64,000 nucleotides of DNA from an uncultured Bacteroidales bacterium (GTDB lineage: Bacteria; Bacteroidota; Bacteroidia; Bacteroidales; Paludibacteraceae), in the NCBI GenBank assembly GCA_903901975.1, contig CAIUTB010000143.1:54844-118843 (forward strand). The letters are read 5' to 3'. Below, in pieces: positions 44,397 to 54,263 of this stretch. The notes below the pieces were generated by a model. That model saw nothing but the letters and a program-made list of their open reading frames with translations, was not told where the DNA came from and ran no database searches. The translations under genes were made by a program, and so were the position numbers. Numbering within the stretch: position 1 is the stretch's first letter; every line of letters begins with the position of its first letter.

Positions 44397-46034
44397 ATGA
44401 AAAGAATATTTACATATGCTCTGTTAATGGCAGTATTATCCGGTATGTCGGCTACAATAAGTGCTCAAACCAATTATTACTTCTACGTTCAGTTGGCCAA
44501 TAAAAACAATTCTCCCTATACACTTTCTAATCCCTCAACTTATCTGTCAGCACGTGCTATAGCTCGTCGTACATCTTTTAATGTAGCCGTTGATTCTACC
44601 GATTTGCCTGTAAATCCGGCCTATATTCAACAAATTGAAAATTTGGGTGTTCATGTGCATTGCACCAGTAAGTGGTTGAATGGTTTGACAGTAAAACTGA
44701 CCGATTCAACTAAAATAAGTCAGGTGAGGGCTTTGACTTGTGTGAAATTTGTGCAATATACCGGTTTGTTGGTTGGAGCACCCTTAGCACCTCCAACGAA
44801 GCAAAATGCCAGGGAAACCCTGAATTATGGAATTGCTGCTGGGCAAATTACTCAGCTCAATGGAACTTTTCTTCATACCGAGGGTTTCAAAGGAAAAGGA
44901 ATTCAGGTCGCGGTGATTGATGCCGGTTTTACGAATGTAAATATAAATTCCTGTTTTGATAGTTTGCGCTTACAAGGCAGATTACTCGGAACAAAAGATG
45001 TGATTAATCCGGCTTCGAATATTTATTCTGAAGATACGCACGGTGCAATGGTACTATCGACTATGACCGGAAATATGCCCGGACAATATCTGGGTACAGC
45101 ACCGGATGCATCTTACTGGTTGATTCGGACAGAATATAGTCCGACCGAGTACAAAGTGGAAACCGATTTTTGGTGCTCAGGAATTGAATATGCCGATAGT
45201 GTAGGAGCCGATATAGCTACTTCGTCCCTGGGTTATTATACCTTCGATGATCCAGACATGAGTTTTACTTATGCCGATATGAACGGCAAAGTTTCACGTG
45301 CTAGTCGTGCTGCCACTATTGCTTCTAAAAAAGGGATGGTGGTATTAGTTGCAGCGGGAAATGAAGGTCAAAATGCATGGAAATATATCGGTTCTCCGGC
45401 CGATGCTGATGGAATTATTTCGGTTGGTGCAGTAACTTCGACAGGAGTTCCGAGTACATTTACTTCATTCGGTCCAAGTTACGACGGGCGTGTAAAACCC
45501 GAAATCTGTGCAACCGGAACTTCTTCAGCTTTAGTAAATACAGCAGGAACACCAACTTATGGTAACGGAACTTCTTTTGCTACGCCGATAATGGCTGGTA
45601 TGATAGCTTGTTTGCTTCAAAAATACAAAACGCAAACTCAAAATCCAAGTGTTTGGAGTTTGCTGCAAACTATTTTCAGAACCGGTAGTATATACAATAA
45701 TCCTACAGCTCAAATAGGTTACGGAATTCCTGATTTTAAGGTTGCAGAACAAAATCTGACTACTTTTGATTCGGTTCAGCAATTGCAGAAAAATAGTTTT
45801 GTTTTAGCTGAAAATACCATTTTTAAAACATTGACAATTCGATTTTTGGGCGGAAATACACCTATTCAGGCAACTATTCAAATTTATTCCATTACCGGAA
45901 AACAAATCGTCAACCAGGCAATTACTGATTCCTACACCGTAATTAAAACCTCCAATTTCCCGACTGGAATTTATGCGGTTTGTGTGACTGAAAATGGAAA
46001 AACTGAAACAAGAAAAATTGTGATTAGTTTATAG
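44397..46034 (+). CDS. Secreted subtilisin-like serine protease (S8) with T9SS sorting domain
   Basis: The 545-residue protein has a signal peptide (residues 1-23, ending TISAQ) and a propeptide-like segment (about 25-130). The S8 catalytic domain (about 150-455) has Asp175 in VIDAGF, His215 in DTHGAMV and Ser393 in GTSFATP. The AAGNEG block is also present. The C-terminal about 85 residues (TIFKTLTIRFLGGN to FPTGIYAVCV) match the T9SS type A sorting domain. It is expected on the cell surface or outside. The gene stands alone, with -7 box TATTTTTG at 44366-44373 and no clear -33. Confidence 0.92.
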   Translation: MKRIFTYALLMAVLSGMSATISAQTNYYFYVQLANKNNSPYTLSNPSTYLSARAIARRTSFNVAVDSTDLPVNPAYIQQIENLGVHVHCTSKWLNGLTVKLTDSTKISQVRALTCVKFVQYTGLLVGAPLAPPTKQNARETLNYGIAAGQITQLNGTFLHTEGFKGKGIQVAVIDAGFTNVNINSCFDSLRLQGRLLGTKDVINPASNIYSEDTHGAMVLSTMTGNMPGQYLGTAPDASYWLIRTEYSPTEYKVETDFWCSGIEYADSVGADIATSSLGYYTFDDPDMSFTYADMNGKVSRASRAATIASKKGMVVLVAAGNEGQNAWKYIGSPADADGIISVGAVTSTGVPSTFTSFGPSYDGRVKPEICATGTSSALVNTAGTPTYGNGTSFATPIMAGMIACLLQKYKTQTQNPSVWSLLQTIFRTGSIYNNPTAQIGYGIPDFKVAEQNLTTFDSVQQLQKNSFVLAENTIFKTLTIRFLGGNTPIQATIQIYSITGKQIVNQAITDSYTVIKTSNFPTGIYAVCVTENGKTETRKIVISL

Positions 46035-46111
46035 TCGGCAGTAAGCAGTAAAAAAACAGGTAGTAGTGGTAAGAAAACCACTCAAAAGCTGAAACTTTTC
46101 AAACTAAATCA

Positions 46112-47341
46112 ATGAATTCCATCTCCCTTTCCGAACTTACTACTCAAATTCAGGAAACCATCCGGTCGAATTTTGATTCATCAGTCTGGATTCGTGCCGA
46201 AATTAGTGAGTTGCGCGAAAATCCGGGCGGTCATTGTTATCTGGAGCTGATTGAAAAAGACAGCACATCGGATATCTTGTTGGCCAAAACGAAAGTAACC
46301 ATTTGGGCTTCGACTTATCGTATGTTGAAACCCTATTTTGAAAGCAGTACCGGCCAATCACTGCGTTCGGGGTTGAATGTTTTGGTAGCAGTTTCGGTTG
46401 AATTTCATGGTTTGTATGGTTTTAGTCTGAATATACGTGACATTGACCCGACTTTTACTATTGGCGAAATGGCTGCACGACGCTTGCAGATCATTCGTCA
46501 GTTGGAAGCAGATGGCATTGTGGAAATGAATAAACAACTTGATTTTCCGGTTCTTCCGCAACGCTTGGCAATCATTTCTTCAGCTACAGCGGCCGGTTAC
46601 GGTGATTTCTGCGACCAACTTGCCAATGATTCTTCCAAATTTGCTTTTCATAAAAAACTTTTTTCGGCCATTATGCAGGGCGATCAGGCCGATAAATCAA
46701 TTATTGCAGCATTAGAGAAAATATATTCAACCCTGGATTTGTTCGATGTGGTGGTAATCATTCGTGGTGGAGGAGCTATAACTGATTTAGCCTGTTTCGA
46801 TTCTTACGAACTGGCACTGAATTGCGCCCAGTTTCCATTGCCCATTATTTCTGGAATTGGTCATCAGCGGGATATTTCAATTCTGGATATGGTGGCTTAT
46901 ACCAGTGTAAAAACGCCTACTGCAGCTGCTGAATTTCTAATCTCAACAATGCAGGAAGCCGAAAATCATGTCGTGAATTTAGCTGCTGATATTCAGGATA
47001 TAATCCGAACCTACATTGAAGATGAAGTTCGGTTCTTTGATCAAACAAAATTACGGATTCGACAGATTTTACAAAGTTGGGTTGTTCAGAAAAGTTATGT
47101 TCTTGAACGTCAGAAAAGCCGGTTGAAATCTACGGTTCGAATGCAACTATTAAAGCAATCTAGCTTGTTAGCATTGCTTGAAAAGAACATTGAAACACAT
47201 TCTCCAACCTTTTTACTAAAGCATGGTTATACCATTACAACCCTGAACGGTAAACGAATTACTTCTAGCAAACAAGTGAAAATGGGTGATAAAATTCACA
47301 CATTTGTGGCGGATGGGGAATTTGGAAGTGAAGTAACATAA
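46112..47341 (+). CDS. xseA: Exodeoxyribonuclease VII large subunit
   Basis: XseA is the catalytic subunit of exonuclease VII, which degrades single-stranded DNA. The 409-residue protein has the N-terminal OB fold (about 1-110, starting SLSELTTQIQETI) and the XseA core. Motifs VVIIRGGGAITDLACFD and ISGIGHQRDISILDMVA are conserved. A coiled-coil-rich part (about 270-370) is present. The xseB small-subunit gene, usually next to xseA, is not found here. The convergent aroA ends six bases after this gene. Confidence 0.93.
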   Translation: MNSISLSELTTQIQETIRSNFDSSVWIRAEISELRENPGGHCYLELIEKDSTSDILLAKTKVTIWASTYRMLKPYFESSTGQSLRSGLNVLVAVSVEFHGLYGFSLNIRDIDPTFTIGEMAARRLQIIRQLEADGIVEMNKQLDFPVLPQRLAIISSATAAGYGDFCDQLANDSSKFAFHKKLFSAIMQGDQADKSIIAALEKIYSTLDLFDVVVIIRGGGAITDLACFDSYELALNCAQFPLPIISGIGHQRDISILDMVAYTSVKTPTAAAEFLISTMQEAENHVVNLAADIQDIIRTYIEDEVRFFDQTKLRIRQILQSWVVQKSYVLERQKSRLKSTVRMQLLKQSSLLALLEKNIETHSPTFLLKHGYTITTLNGKRITSSKQVKMGDKIHTFVADGEFGSEVT

Positions 47342-47347
47342 ATCCCT

Positions 47348-48565
47348 TTAGGGTTTAGTGGCTAATTTATCAAAGTCTTTCCAAAAATTCGGGTATGATT
47401 TACTTACCACTTTGGGTTCTTCAATAACAATAGGTATTTTAAGTGCTGCAGGAGCAAATGCCATAGCCATGCGGTGGTCATCGTACGTGGCGATGCAGAT
47501 TCCTTGGGCTGCTTCACATCGCTCTCCAGCCCATTCGAGTTCTCCTTCTGTTGGTTCAAATATTACGTAACCCAATTTTGCTAATTCGTTTATTAATGCA
47601 GCAATACGGTTGGTTTCTTTAATTTTCAGACTTTGCAGCCCTTTGAAATGAAATGGGATATTTTTCAGACAGCAAGTGACCGCAAAAGTCTGAGCCAAAT
47701 CGGGTTGATCCACAAAATCATATTCAAATTTCGAAACGTAATTGTCGGAAGTTGTAAGTAAAACTCCATCCGGTTGATAATCTGTATTTACACCAAGTTG
47801 CTCGAAAAGTTCGGCCACTTTGCTGTCGCCCTGAGAACTATTGGCATTCAAAGCTTGCAAAAATAGCTGACCTTTTCCGGAAACTGAAAGAATTTCGTAC
47901 CAATACGAAGCTGCCGACCAGTCTGATTCGACCTTGTATTGAATCGGCTTGTACAATTGCGGTTTAATATCAATCTCATTGTTTTCGAAAGTAACATCCA
48001 CACCGTATTCTTTCATCATGCTCATGGTCATGCGGATATACGGAACGGAAATTACATTGCCTTCCAATTTAATTTTTAATCCGTTTTGCATATACGGTGC
48101 AATCATCATCATTGCCGAAATATACTGACTGCTAACACCGCCATTCAACGAAATTTCGCCGCCCATCAATGCACTTCCAAAAATGCGAAGCGGCGGAAAA
48201 CCTTCTTTTTCCACATATTCAATCCGTGCTCCGAGGCTTGTTAAGGCATCAACCAACAATTTAATCGGACGGTTTTTCATACGTTCGCTGCCCGTAATTA
48301 CCCATTCACCCACTGTTTTTGAAAGAAAAGCCGTCAGAAAGCGCATGGCTGTACCGGCGGCACCAATATCAAAAGTAGTATCATTAGAATCTAACGCTTT
48401 CACCGTTACCAGCGTATCGTCACAATCCGACAGATTTTGAATGTCAAATGGACTGTATGCCAGTGCATTCAGAATCAAAGCGCGGTTGCTGATACTTTTA
48501 GATGCTGGAAGATTAATCAGTAGATTAATTTCGGTTGATTGAATATTTAGAGATTTGGTTGTCAT
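47348..48565 (-). CDS. aroA: 3-phosphoshikimate 1-carboxyvinyltransferase (EPSP synthase)
   Basis: AroA adds enolpyruvate to shikimate 3-phosphate in aromatic amino acid synthesis. The 405-residue protein has LPASKSISNRALILNAL near residue 19, AGTAMRFLTAF near 75, and DDHRMAMAFAPAAL near 368. The residue pattern is close to the family but shorter than the E. coli enzyme (427). It is a stand-alone minus-strand unit that ends six bases from xseA. A -7 box TACTTTTG lies at 48603-48610 on the reverse strand. Confidence 0.94.
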   Translation of the reverse strand: MTTKSLNIQSTEINLLINLPASKSISNRALILNALAYSPFDIQNLSDCDDTLVTVKALDSNDTTFDIGAAGTAMRFLTAFLSKTVGEWVITGSERMKNRPIKLLVDALTSLGARIEYVEKEGFPPLRIFGSALMGGEISLNGGVSSQYISAMMMIAPYMQNGLKIKLEGNVISVPYIRMTMSMMKEYGVDVTFENNEIDIKPQLYKPIQYKVESDWSAASYWYEILSVSGKGQLFLQALNANSSQGDSKVAELFEQLGVNTDYQPDGVLLTTSDNYVSKFEYDFVDQPDLAQTFAVTCCLKNIPFHFKGLQSLKIKETNRIAALINELAKLGYVIFEPTEGELEWAGERCEAAQGICIATYDDHRMAMAFAPAALKIPIVIEEPKVVSKSYPNFWKDFDKLATKP

Positions 48566-48709
48566 CTTTGATTTCTAAACATGTGAATGGGGAAAAACAA
48601 TGCAAAAGTACATTTTTTTTTACAGTTAAGAATAACTAACAATACTTTTAAAGCAGTTTGACTCTCAAAAAAAGTATATCTTTGTCCTGAAATTAAAGTT
48701 TTTGATGAT

Positions 48710-49924
48710 ATGAAGAAAACCCTTCTTTTTATTCTGTTGTTGATTTGTTCTTTTGGCATATCAACAGCACAATCCCTTGAAGAAGTCCTTCCAGGACAAG
48801 TTGGGCTTGATGCTGCTAAACTAAAAAATGCTGATAGCATCATTTTGGCAGCCATTAACAAAAAAGAAATACCGGGTGCAGTACTGGCAGTAGTTCGTCA
48901 TGGAAAAATGGCTTATCTGAAAGCCTATGGCAATAAGCAGATTTATCCAAGCATTGTGCCAATGGATGTGAATACGGTTTTTGATATGGCATCCTGTACC
49001 AAAGCTATGGCCACAGCCATTTCGGCTATGATATTATATGAACGGGATTCACTTCGGCTGCAGGACGATGTAAATATGTATATTCCGGGCTTTGTGTATA
49101 TGATTCAACCTAACCGAAAGGCTAATATTCGAATCGTCAATTTATTGACACACACTTCAGGTTTACCCTCTTATGCTCCTGAAACTCTCATAAAAAAGAG
49201 ATATGGCACTTCAAATCCCACCGGATTTATGCATTATATCGATTCGTGTAAACGCGATTTTGAGCCGGGAAAGAGCATGGAATACAGCTGTTTGAACTTT
49301 ATTACTTTACAACACGTCATTGAAAAAATCAGTAGAAAGAGCCTGAGAGATTTTGCCAAAGAAAATATCTTCGATGTGCTTGGCATGGCTCATACCGATT
49401 TTAATCCGAGTGGTGAGTTGATGGCAAACTGTGCACCAACTTCCATGCTTAAAAATGGGAATGTGTTGCGTGGAATTGTTCACGACCCGCTTGCACGTCA
49501 GTTTAATTGCGGAATTTCGGGAAATGCGGGATTGTTTTCGAATGCCAATGACATTGCCATACTCGCAGCTGCGTTACAAAACGGAGGTGAATGGAATGAT
49601 CATCGAATCCTTCATCCTATGACTGTAAAGGAAATGCGTACTGTACCCGATTCACTCAAAGCTTTTGGTCGTACACTCGGTTGGGATATGTCATCACATT
49701 ATTCAAGTTGTAAAGGTGATTCCTTAAGCGCAAATACCTATTGTCATACCGGCTACACGGGAACTTCTATCGTAATTGATCCGGACAATGACATCTCCAT
49801 TATTCTGCTAACCAACCGCGTACATCCTTACGATAAAGGCAGTGTTGTAAAGTTGCGATCAATGGTTTCCAATGCCGTTGCTGCATCAATGAATAAAGAA
49901 AAAATTGATTTGGGTAAGAAGTAA
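48710..49924 (+). CDS. Secreted serine hydrolase of the beta-lactamase/AmpC-like superfamily
   Basis: The 404-residue protein has a signal peptide (residues 1-20, ending ISTA) and a class C beta-lactamase-like domain. The nucleophile Ser95 is in MASCTKAMA (S-x-x-K with Lys98). The second motif Tyr is in MEYSCLNF near residue 187, and the third conserved segment is CHTGYTGTS. Such proteins act as D-Ala-D-Ala carboxypeptidases, esterases or beta-lactamases, and I cannot tell which. -7 box TATCTTTG lies at 48677-48684, 25 bases before the start. Confidence 0.85.
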   Translation: MKKTLLFILLLICSFGISTAQSLEEVLPGQVGLDAAKLKNADSIILAAINKKEIPGAVLAVVRHGKMAYLKAYGNKQIYPSIVPMDVNTVFDMASCTKAMATAISAMILYERDSLRLQDDVNMYIPGFVYMIQPNRKANIRIVNLLTHTSGLPSYAPETLIKKRYGTSNPTGFMHYIDSCKRDFEPGKSMEYSCLNFITLQHVIEKISRKSLRDFAKENIFDVLGMAHTDFNPSGELMANCAPTSMLKNGNVLRGIVHDPLARQFNCGISGNAGLFSNANDIAILAAALQNGGEWNDHRILHPMTVKEMRTVPDSLKAFGRTLGWDMSSHYSSCKGDSLSANTYCHTGYTGTSIVIDPDNDISIILLTNRVHPYDKGSVVKLRSMVSNAVAASMNKEKIDLGKK

Positions 49925-49928
49925 AAAA

Positions 49929-49961
49929 ACTTTTCCTCAATAGTTAAGGAAAAGCTTTTTT
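49929..49961 (+). terminator. Terminator after the beta-lactamase-like gene
   Basis: An 8-bp stem (49930-49937 with 49947-49954) with a 9-nt loop and a T-run. It may also serve the convergent alcohol dehydrogenase gene. Confidence 0.75.
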
Positions 49962-49985
49962 ATCAAAATTTATTTCAACCGATTC

Positions 49986-51155
49986 TTAAACTGCCAATTC
50001 ATAAATCTTCCGAATATCTCCTTCTGTCAGTTTTACAAAACTTCCCTGCGTTCTGTTACCTAAGCCCATTGTTTTTACAAGTATTGGAATATCTTCAGCT
50101 TTTGCACCTAGTTGTGAGAATCGGATTGGCATACCGATAGAAGTCATAAACTGTTCGTACCGTTCAATGCCCTGCAAAGCCGTTTTTTCAGGATGTTGAA
50201 AATTCATTTCACAACCCCAAACACGCACGGCAAACTGTGCAAACCGCATGATATCGTGATTCATTACATATTTCATCCAGGCAGGAAACATAACAGCCAA
50301 ACCAGCTCCGTGTGCTACGTCGTATAATCCGGAAAGTTCGTGTTCCATTTGATGGCTTGACCAGTCGCTGTCACGACCAACTCCGCACGTATCGTTATGC
50401 GCAACCATACCAGCCCACATAAGGTTGGCACGTGCTTCATAATCATTCGGATTGGCGAGTGCTTTGGGTGTTTCTTTTATTACGGTCAGCAAAATGGCTT
50501 CACTCAGACGGTCGGTAATTTCCACGTCTTTCGTATTAGTAAAATAACGTTCCATTACATGTGCCATCATATCGGTACTGCCGCAGGCTGTTTGATAAGC
50601 AGGCAATGAGCAGGTAAGTTCAGGATTAAGAATAGAAAAAACCGGACGCATAAAATCACCACCGTAAGCACGTTTCAACATGCCGTTCTCGTGAGTGATC
50701 ACCGAACCGCTTGAGCCTTCACTTCCTGCTGCAGAGATAGTCAGAATGGTTGCTACCGCTAATGCATTTTTAGCCTGATGTTTTCCTTCATAAAAATCCC
50801 AAAAATCACCATCGTACAACGCTCCAACTGCAATGGCTTTGGCCGAATCAATCGCACTTCCGCCACCAACTGCCAAAATGAAATCAATTTTCTCTCTTTT
50901 GCAGATTTCTATTCCGGTATAAACCAATCCGCTACGTGGGTTTGGAACTACGCCACCTAATTCAGTGAAATAGATGTTTTCGGCCAATAAAGAAGCCTTT
51001 ACCCGATCGAGTAAGCCGCTTTTTTGCACTGAACCACTTCCAAAATGGATTAATACGCGTGTTCCGGCAAAACGTTTTACGAATTTTCCGGCTTCGTTTT
51101 CACGCTCTTTCCCAAAAACAAAATAGGTGGGACTATAGAAATTAAAATTATTCAT
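49986..51155 (-). CDS. Iron-containing alcohol dehydrogenase (butanol-dehydrogenase-like)
   Basis: The 389-residue protein belongs to the group III Fe-ADH family, which oxidises or reduces alcohols and aldehydes with NAD(P)(H). The nucleotide site is seen as GGGSAIDSAKAIAVGA near residue 95. Metal ligands lie in HQMEHELSGLYDVAHGAGLAV near residue 270, with a further His in the same block. The GDFWDFYEGK segment is typical of the BdhA/YqhD subgroup. Substrate is not determined. It follows the mannose-1-phosphate guanylyltransferase gene by 22 bases. Confidence 0.9.
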   Translation of the reverse strand: MNNFNFYSPTYFVFGKERENEAGKFVKRFAGTRVLIHFGSGSVQKSGLLDRVKASLLAENIYFTELGGVVPNPRSGLVYTGIEICKREKIDFILAVGGGSAIDSAKAIAVGALYDGDFWDFYEGKHQAKNALAVATILTISAAGSEGSSGSVITHENGMLKRAYGGDFMRPVFSILNPELTCSLPAYQTACGSTDMMAHVMERYFTNTKDVEITDRLSEAILLTVIKETPKALANPNDYEARANLMWAGMVAHNDTCGVGRDSDWSSHQMEHELSGLYDVAHGAGLAVMFPAWMKYVMNHDIMRFAQFAVRVWGCEMNFQHPEKTALQGIERYEQFMTSIGMPIRFSQLGAKAEDIPILVKTMGLGNRTQGSFVKLTEGDIRKIYELAV

Positions 51156-51177
51156 TATTCTTTTAAATATCCTTTAA

Positions 51178-52251
51178 TCAATTAAATTTACCGTCAAATT
51201 TCACGTTCATATCGTTCACAAACTGGCGGATGCGTTGTTCATCTTCGAGTTTACAGATAAGCAATACGTTGTTCGATTCAGCCACAATATAGCCTTTCAA
51301 ATCACTAATAACAGCCAGTTTTTCCGAAGGTAGTACCACGATATTGTTTTCACTTTCGTAGAATGCCGTTTTGCATTTCAGCGTCACATTTTCGTGCTCA
51401 TCTTTCGACGACATTTCATACAACGAACCCCAGGTGCCAAGGTCCGTCCAACCAAAATCGGAGCACAAAACGTGTACATTAGACGCTTTTTCCATCAACC
51501 CATAGTCGATAGAAATATTGGGGCAGGATGGATACATTTGGTCAATAAATTCCTGTTCTTTATCCGTGTTGAAAAACTCTTTACCGGCATTAAATTTGGA
51601 AGAAACTTCGGGCAATAATTTATCAAAAGCCTGTACAATAGTCTGAAGATTCCAGAGGAAAATACCGGAGTTCCAATAAAATTCACCTGTTTCGTAAAAA
51701 ATTTGCGCTAAGTCGGCATTTGGTTTTTCGGTAAATGTTTTCACACGTCGCAGGTTGGTTTCACCTTCGTCAATTTGAATATAACCATAACCGGTTTCGG
51801 GGCGACTCGGCTTGATTCCCAAGGTTAGCAGACAGTCATTTTTTTCAATAAATTCAAAACCGGTACGAATAGTATCCAGGAAATCGGCTTCTTTCATAAT
51901 CAGATGATCGGAAGGAGCAACGATGATATTTGCTTTATCGGTGATGGCCTTAATGCGGTTAACAGCATAAGCAATGCAGGGAGCGGTGTTTCGTCGGTTT
52001 GGCTCGAGTAACACCTGATTGGCATTAATCTCCGGTAATTGTTCCAGTATTAACTCTTTGTAAATCACGTTGGAAACTATGAGTATATTTTCAGCAGGCA
52101 CCAAATGCCTAACCCGGTCAAAAGTCATTTGCAAAAGTGATCGTCCGGTTCCAAAAAAATCAAGAAACTGTTTGGGACGGTCGTTACGACTGAAAGGCCA
52201 AAAACGGCTACCAACGCCACCGGCCATAATGATACAATAGTTATTTTGCAT
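51178..52251 (-). CDS. Mannose-1-phosphate guanylyltransferase
   Basis: The enzyme makes GDP-mannose from mannose 1-phosphate and GTP for glycan synthesis. The 357-residue protein has the nucleotidyltransferase signature GGVGSRFWPFSRNDRPKQF at residues 11-29, then VAPSDHLI and GYGYIQ. The sequence FTEKP follows, as in ManC and RfbM. It lacks the C-terminal isomerase domain, so it is the short single-function form. It starts the two-gene minus-strand set with the alcohol dehydrogenase; functional linkage is not evident. No other glycan genes are near. Confidence 0.92.
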   Translation of the reverse strand: MQNNYCIIMAGGVGSRFWPFSRNDRPKQFLDFFGTGRSLLQMTFDRVRHLVPAENILIVSNVIYKELILEQLPEINANQVLLEPNRRNTAPCIAYAVNRIKAITDKANIIVAPSDHLIMKEADFLDTIRTGFEFIEKNDCLLTLGIKPSRPETGYGYIQIDEGETNLRRVKTFTEKPNADLAQIFYETGEFYWNSGIFLWNLQTIVQAFDKLLPEVSSKFNAGKEFFNTDKEQEFIDQMYPSCPNISIDYGLMEKASNVHVLCSDFGWTDLGTWGSLYEMSSKDEHENVTLKCKTAFYESENNIVVLPSEKLAVISDLKGYIVAESNNVLLICKLEDEQRIRQFVNDMNVKFDGKFN

Positions 52252-52559
52252 TGCTTTAAAAGTTTAGAGTTTGTAAAACCGTTTGTACTAAAAATCGTAC
52301 TAAGATACATCGTTTTTTTGGAGAAACCAAATACAAAAGTACAAAAAAAAAGAATCAGCTTCCATAACAAGTACCATTCAGTTAGTTAACTTTAATAAAA
52401 CATTGTCTAAAAAATATCAGGCACTGAAATGTAGAAGTAAAGTTAATCCGACATCGGATAATGATCCGGCAAAGTAAAGTAAAAACCGTTGCAGAATTTG
52501 CAGCGGTTTTTTATGCGAAATGAGAATGACAAATCCGCGCCAGGCAAGTGTCTGTTATC
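52252..52559. other. Intergenic region with terminator of the tandem lipoproteins
   Basis: This 308-base stretch has no supported gene. A stem at 52481-52494 with 52498-52511 (two or three wobble pairs) flanked by A5 and T6 forms a terminator for the lipoprotein gene at 52560. A -7 box TACTTTTG lies at 52334-52341 (reverse) for the guanylyltransferase gene. Confidence 0.75.
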
Positions 52560-53327
52560 TTATTTTGAAAACCGGTAATTCAAACTAAATCCAATACCAA
52601 ATGGGAAATATGGATATTCATAGTTATAATCTGAATACCCTCTAACCTGATCAGAATAATGGTCGTTAGTACTGATTATTTTTTTCATATAACAATAACT
52701 TGGTTTGATATTAAACATTAGTCTTTCACCACCCAGTTTAATTGAAATAGCCGGTTCTATAAAAGCACCTAATTCATTATATTTTTGTTCAACTCTTTGA
52801 CCAATATGAGTATAAACATCCTGAACAGACAAATGAGAGTTAATTAATCCCAGTTTTAATCCAAAAGCATATTCGAAAAATTTATGTTTAATACCCCGGC
52901 GTCCTATATTTCCCTGCACATAATAAATTTGATAATCTCCTAATAAAGTACCCGAATGATAATGATCATAATCGTAATCAGTGGAATATCCGGTGCCAAT
53001 TCCTACATATAATTCTTTTGTCCAGTTATTTGTGGGATTATATTTATACAATCCAACAGCACCGTTTATCAAATATTGGAATAAAGGCTTGGAATAATAT
53101 GCTGCTCCAGGCATTAAATTACCGGAAAGCTGAACCGCAATTTTATCCGTCAACCCATAGCTGACTGTTCCATTAATAGCAGGGAATAAAGAGATTCCAC
53201 CATCCACTCTTAATTCTTTTTTCTCTTTTATTAGGGGTATATCAGTTGTTTGAGGATAATAAATTGCACAGCCATTGAAAAGAAGCACTGAAATAAATAT
53301 CAGTATAATTAGTTTGTTGAGATTCAT
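52560..53327 (-). CDS. Tandem-duplicated lipoprotein, copy 1, unknown function
   Basis: The 255-residue protein starts with a lipoprotein signal peptide (IILIFISVLLFNGC, Cys at residue 20). It then has repeated amphipathic strands and ends in the aromatic strand GIGFSLNYRFSK, as beta-barrel proteins do. I do not recognise a named family. It is a close paralog of copy 2 upstream, with shared blocks such as PQTTDIPLIKEK, QIYYVQGNIGRRGIKHKF and YNELGAFIEP. A lipobox together with a barrel-like body is unusual. It could instead be a surface-exposed lipoprotein with beta structure. The terminator at about 52481-52511 follows. Confidence 0.75.
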   Translation of the reverse strand: MNLNKLIILIFISVLLFNGCAIYYPQTTDIPLIKEKKELRVDGGISLFPAINGTVSYGLTDKIAVQLSGNLMPGAAYYSKPLFQYLINGAVGLYKYNPTNNWTKELYVGIGTGYSTDYDYDHYHSGTLLGDYQIYYVQGNIGRRGIKHKFFEYAFGLKLGLINSHLSVQDVYTHIGQRVEQKYNELGAFIEPAISIKLGGERLMFNIKPSYCYMKKIISTNDHYSDQVRGYSDYNYEYPYFPFGIGFSLNYRFSK

Positions 53328-53474
53328 AACCGAATATTTTAATTTAGAGGTATTTAAGACATTTTATTTCTCTCGTTGCCTCACAAATTCAATCGTGTAG
53401 CATATATTATTCATTTTGGTTTTTATTAATAATTGCGTATTCAAAAATATTCGTAGAAGCTTGTACTTACTATC

Positions 53475-54263
53475 TTATTTTGAAAACCGGTAATTCAAAC
53501 TCAATCCAATACCATAAGGAGAATATGGATATTCATAGTCTTTGTTAATCCCATATAGATCACCAACATTGTTGTTGGTTTTAATAATTGTTCTCATATA
53601 ACAAAAGCTTGGTTTTATATTAAACATTAGCCTTTCTCCACCGAACTTAATTGAAATAACCGGTTCTATAAATGCTCCTAGTTCATTATATTTTTGACCG
53701 GTTATTTTACTTGTAAAGGTATAAACATCCTCAACATAAAAATGAGAGTTGATTAATCCCAGTTTTAATCCAAAAGCATACTCTAAAAATTTATGTTTAA
53801 TACCCCGGCGTCCTATATTACCCTGCACATAATAAATTTGATAATTTCCTAATAAAGACCCAGAATGATAATTATCATAGTCATGATAAGTGGAAAACCC
53901 GTTTCCAATTCCTACATATAATTCTTTAGTCCAGTTATTTCTTGGGTTATATTTATATAATCCTATTGCACCAGCAATCAGATACTGGAATAAACCTTGA
54001 GAATAATAAGCGTAACCTGGTGTCGTATTTCCGGAAATCTGCACTGCGATTTTATCAGTCAATCCATAACTAGCTGTTCCATTAATTGAAGGGAGTAAAG
54101 ATGTTCCTCCATTAATATAGAATAACGAGATTCCACCATCCATTCTTAATTCATTTTTCTCTTTTATTAGTGGGATATCTGTTGTTTGAGGATAGTAAAT
54201 TGCGCAGCCATTAAAAAGTAATACTGAAACAAATATCAGTATAATTAGTCTGTTGAGATTCAT
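53475..54263 (-). CDS. Tandem-duplicated lipoprotein, copy 2, unknown function
   Basis: The 262-residue paralog of copy 1 shares the signal peptide (LIILIFVSVLLFNGC), the same core blocks and the final GIGLSLNYRFSK strand. Compared with copy 1 it has an insertion of about ten residues near position 47 (SLFYINGGTSLLPSINGT against SLFPAINGT), which looks like an internal tandem duplication. The first 37 bases upstream of each start are nearly identical, so the promoter region was copied too. ATG 54263 is chosen because it aligns with copy 1. An upstream ATG at 54329 would place 22 non-homologous residues before the signal peptide. Confidence 0.75.
   Translation of the reverse strand: MNLNRLIILIFVSVLLFNGCAIYYPQTTDIPLIKEKNELRMDGGISLFYINGGTSLLPSINGTASYGLTDKIAVQISGNTTPGYAYYSQGLFQYLIAGAIGLYKYNPRNNWTKELYVGIGNGFSTYHDYDNYHSGSLLGNYQIYYVQGNIGRRGIKHKFLEYAFGLKLGLINSHFYVEDVYTFTSKITGQKYNELGAFIEPVISIKFGGERLMFNIKPSFCYMRTIIKTNNNVGDLYGINKDYEYPYSPYGIGLSLNYRFSK

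Noticed and set aside
47342..47362. Terminator hairpin between xseA and aroA
   Set aside because: CCCT-TT-AGGG is too short to be convincing as a terminator.
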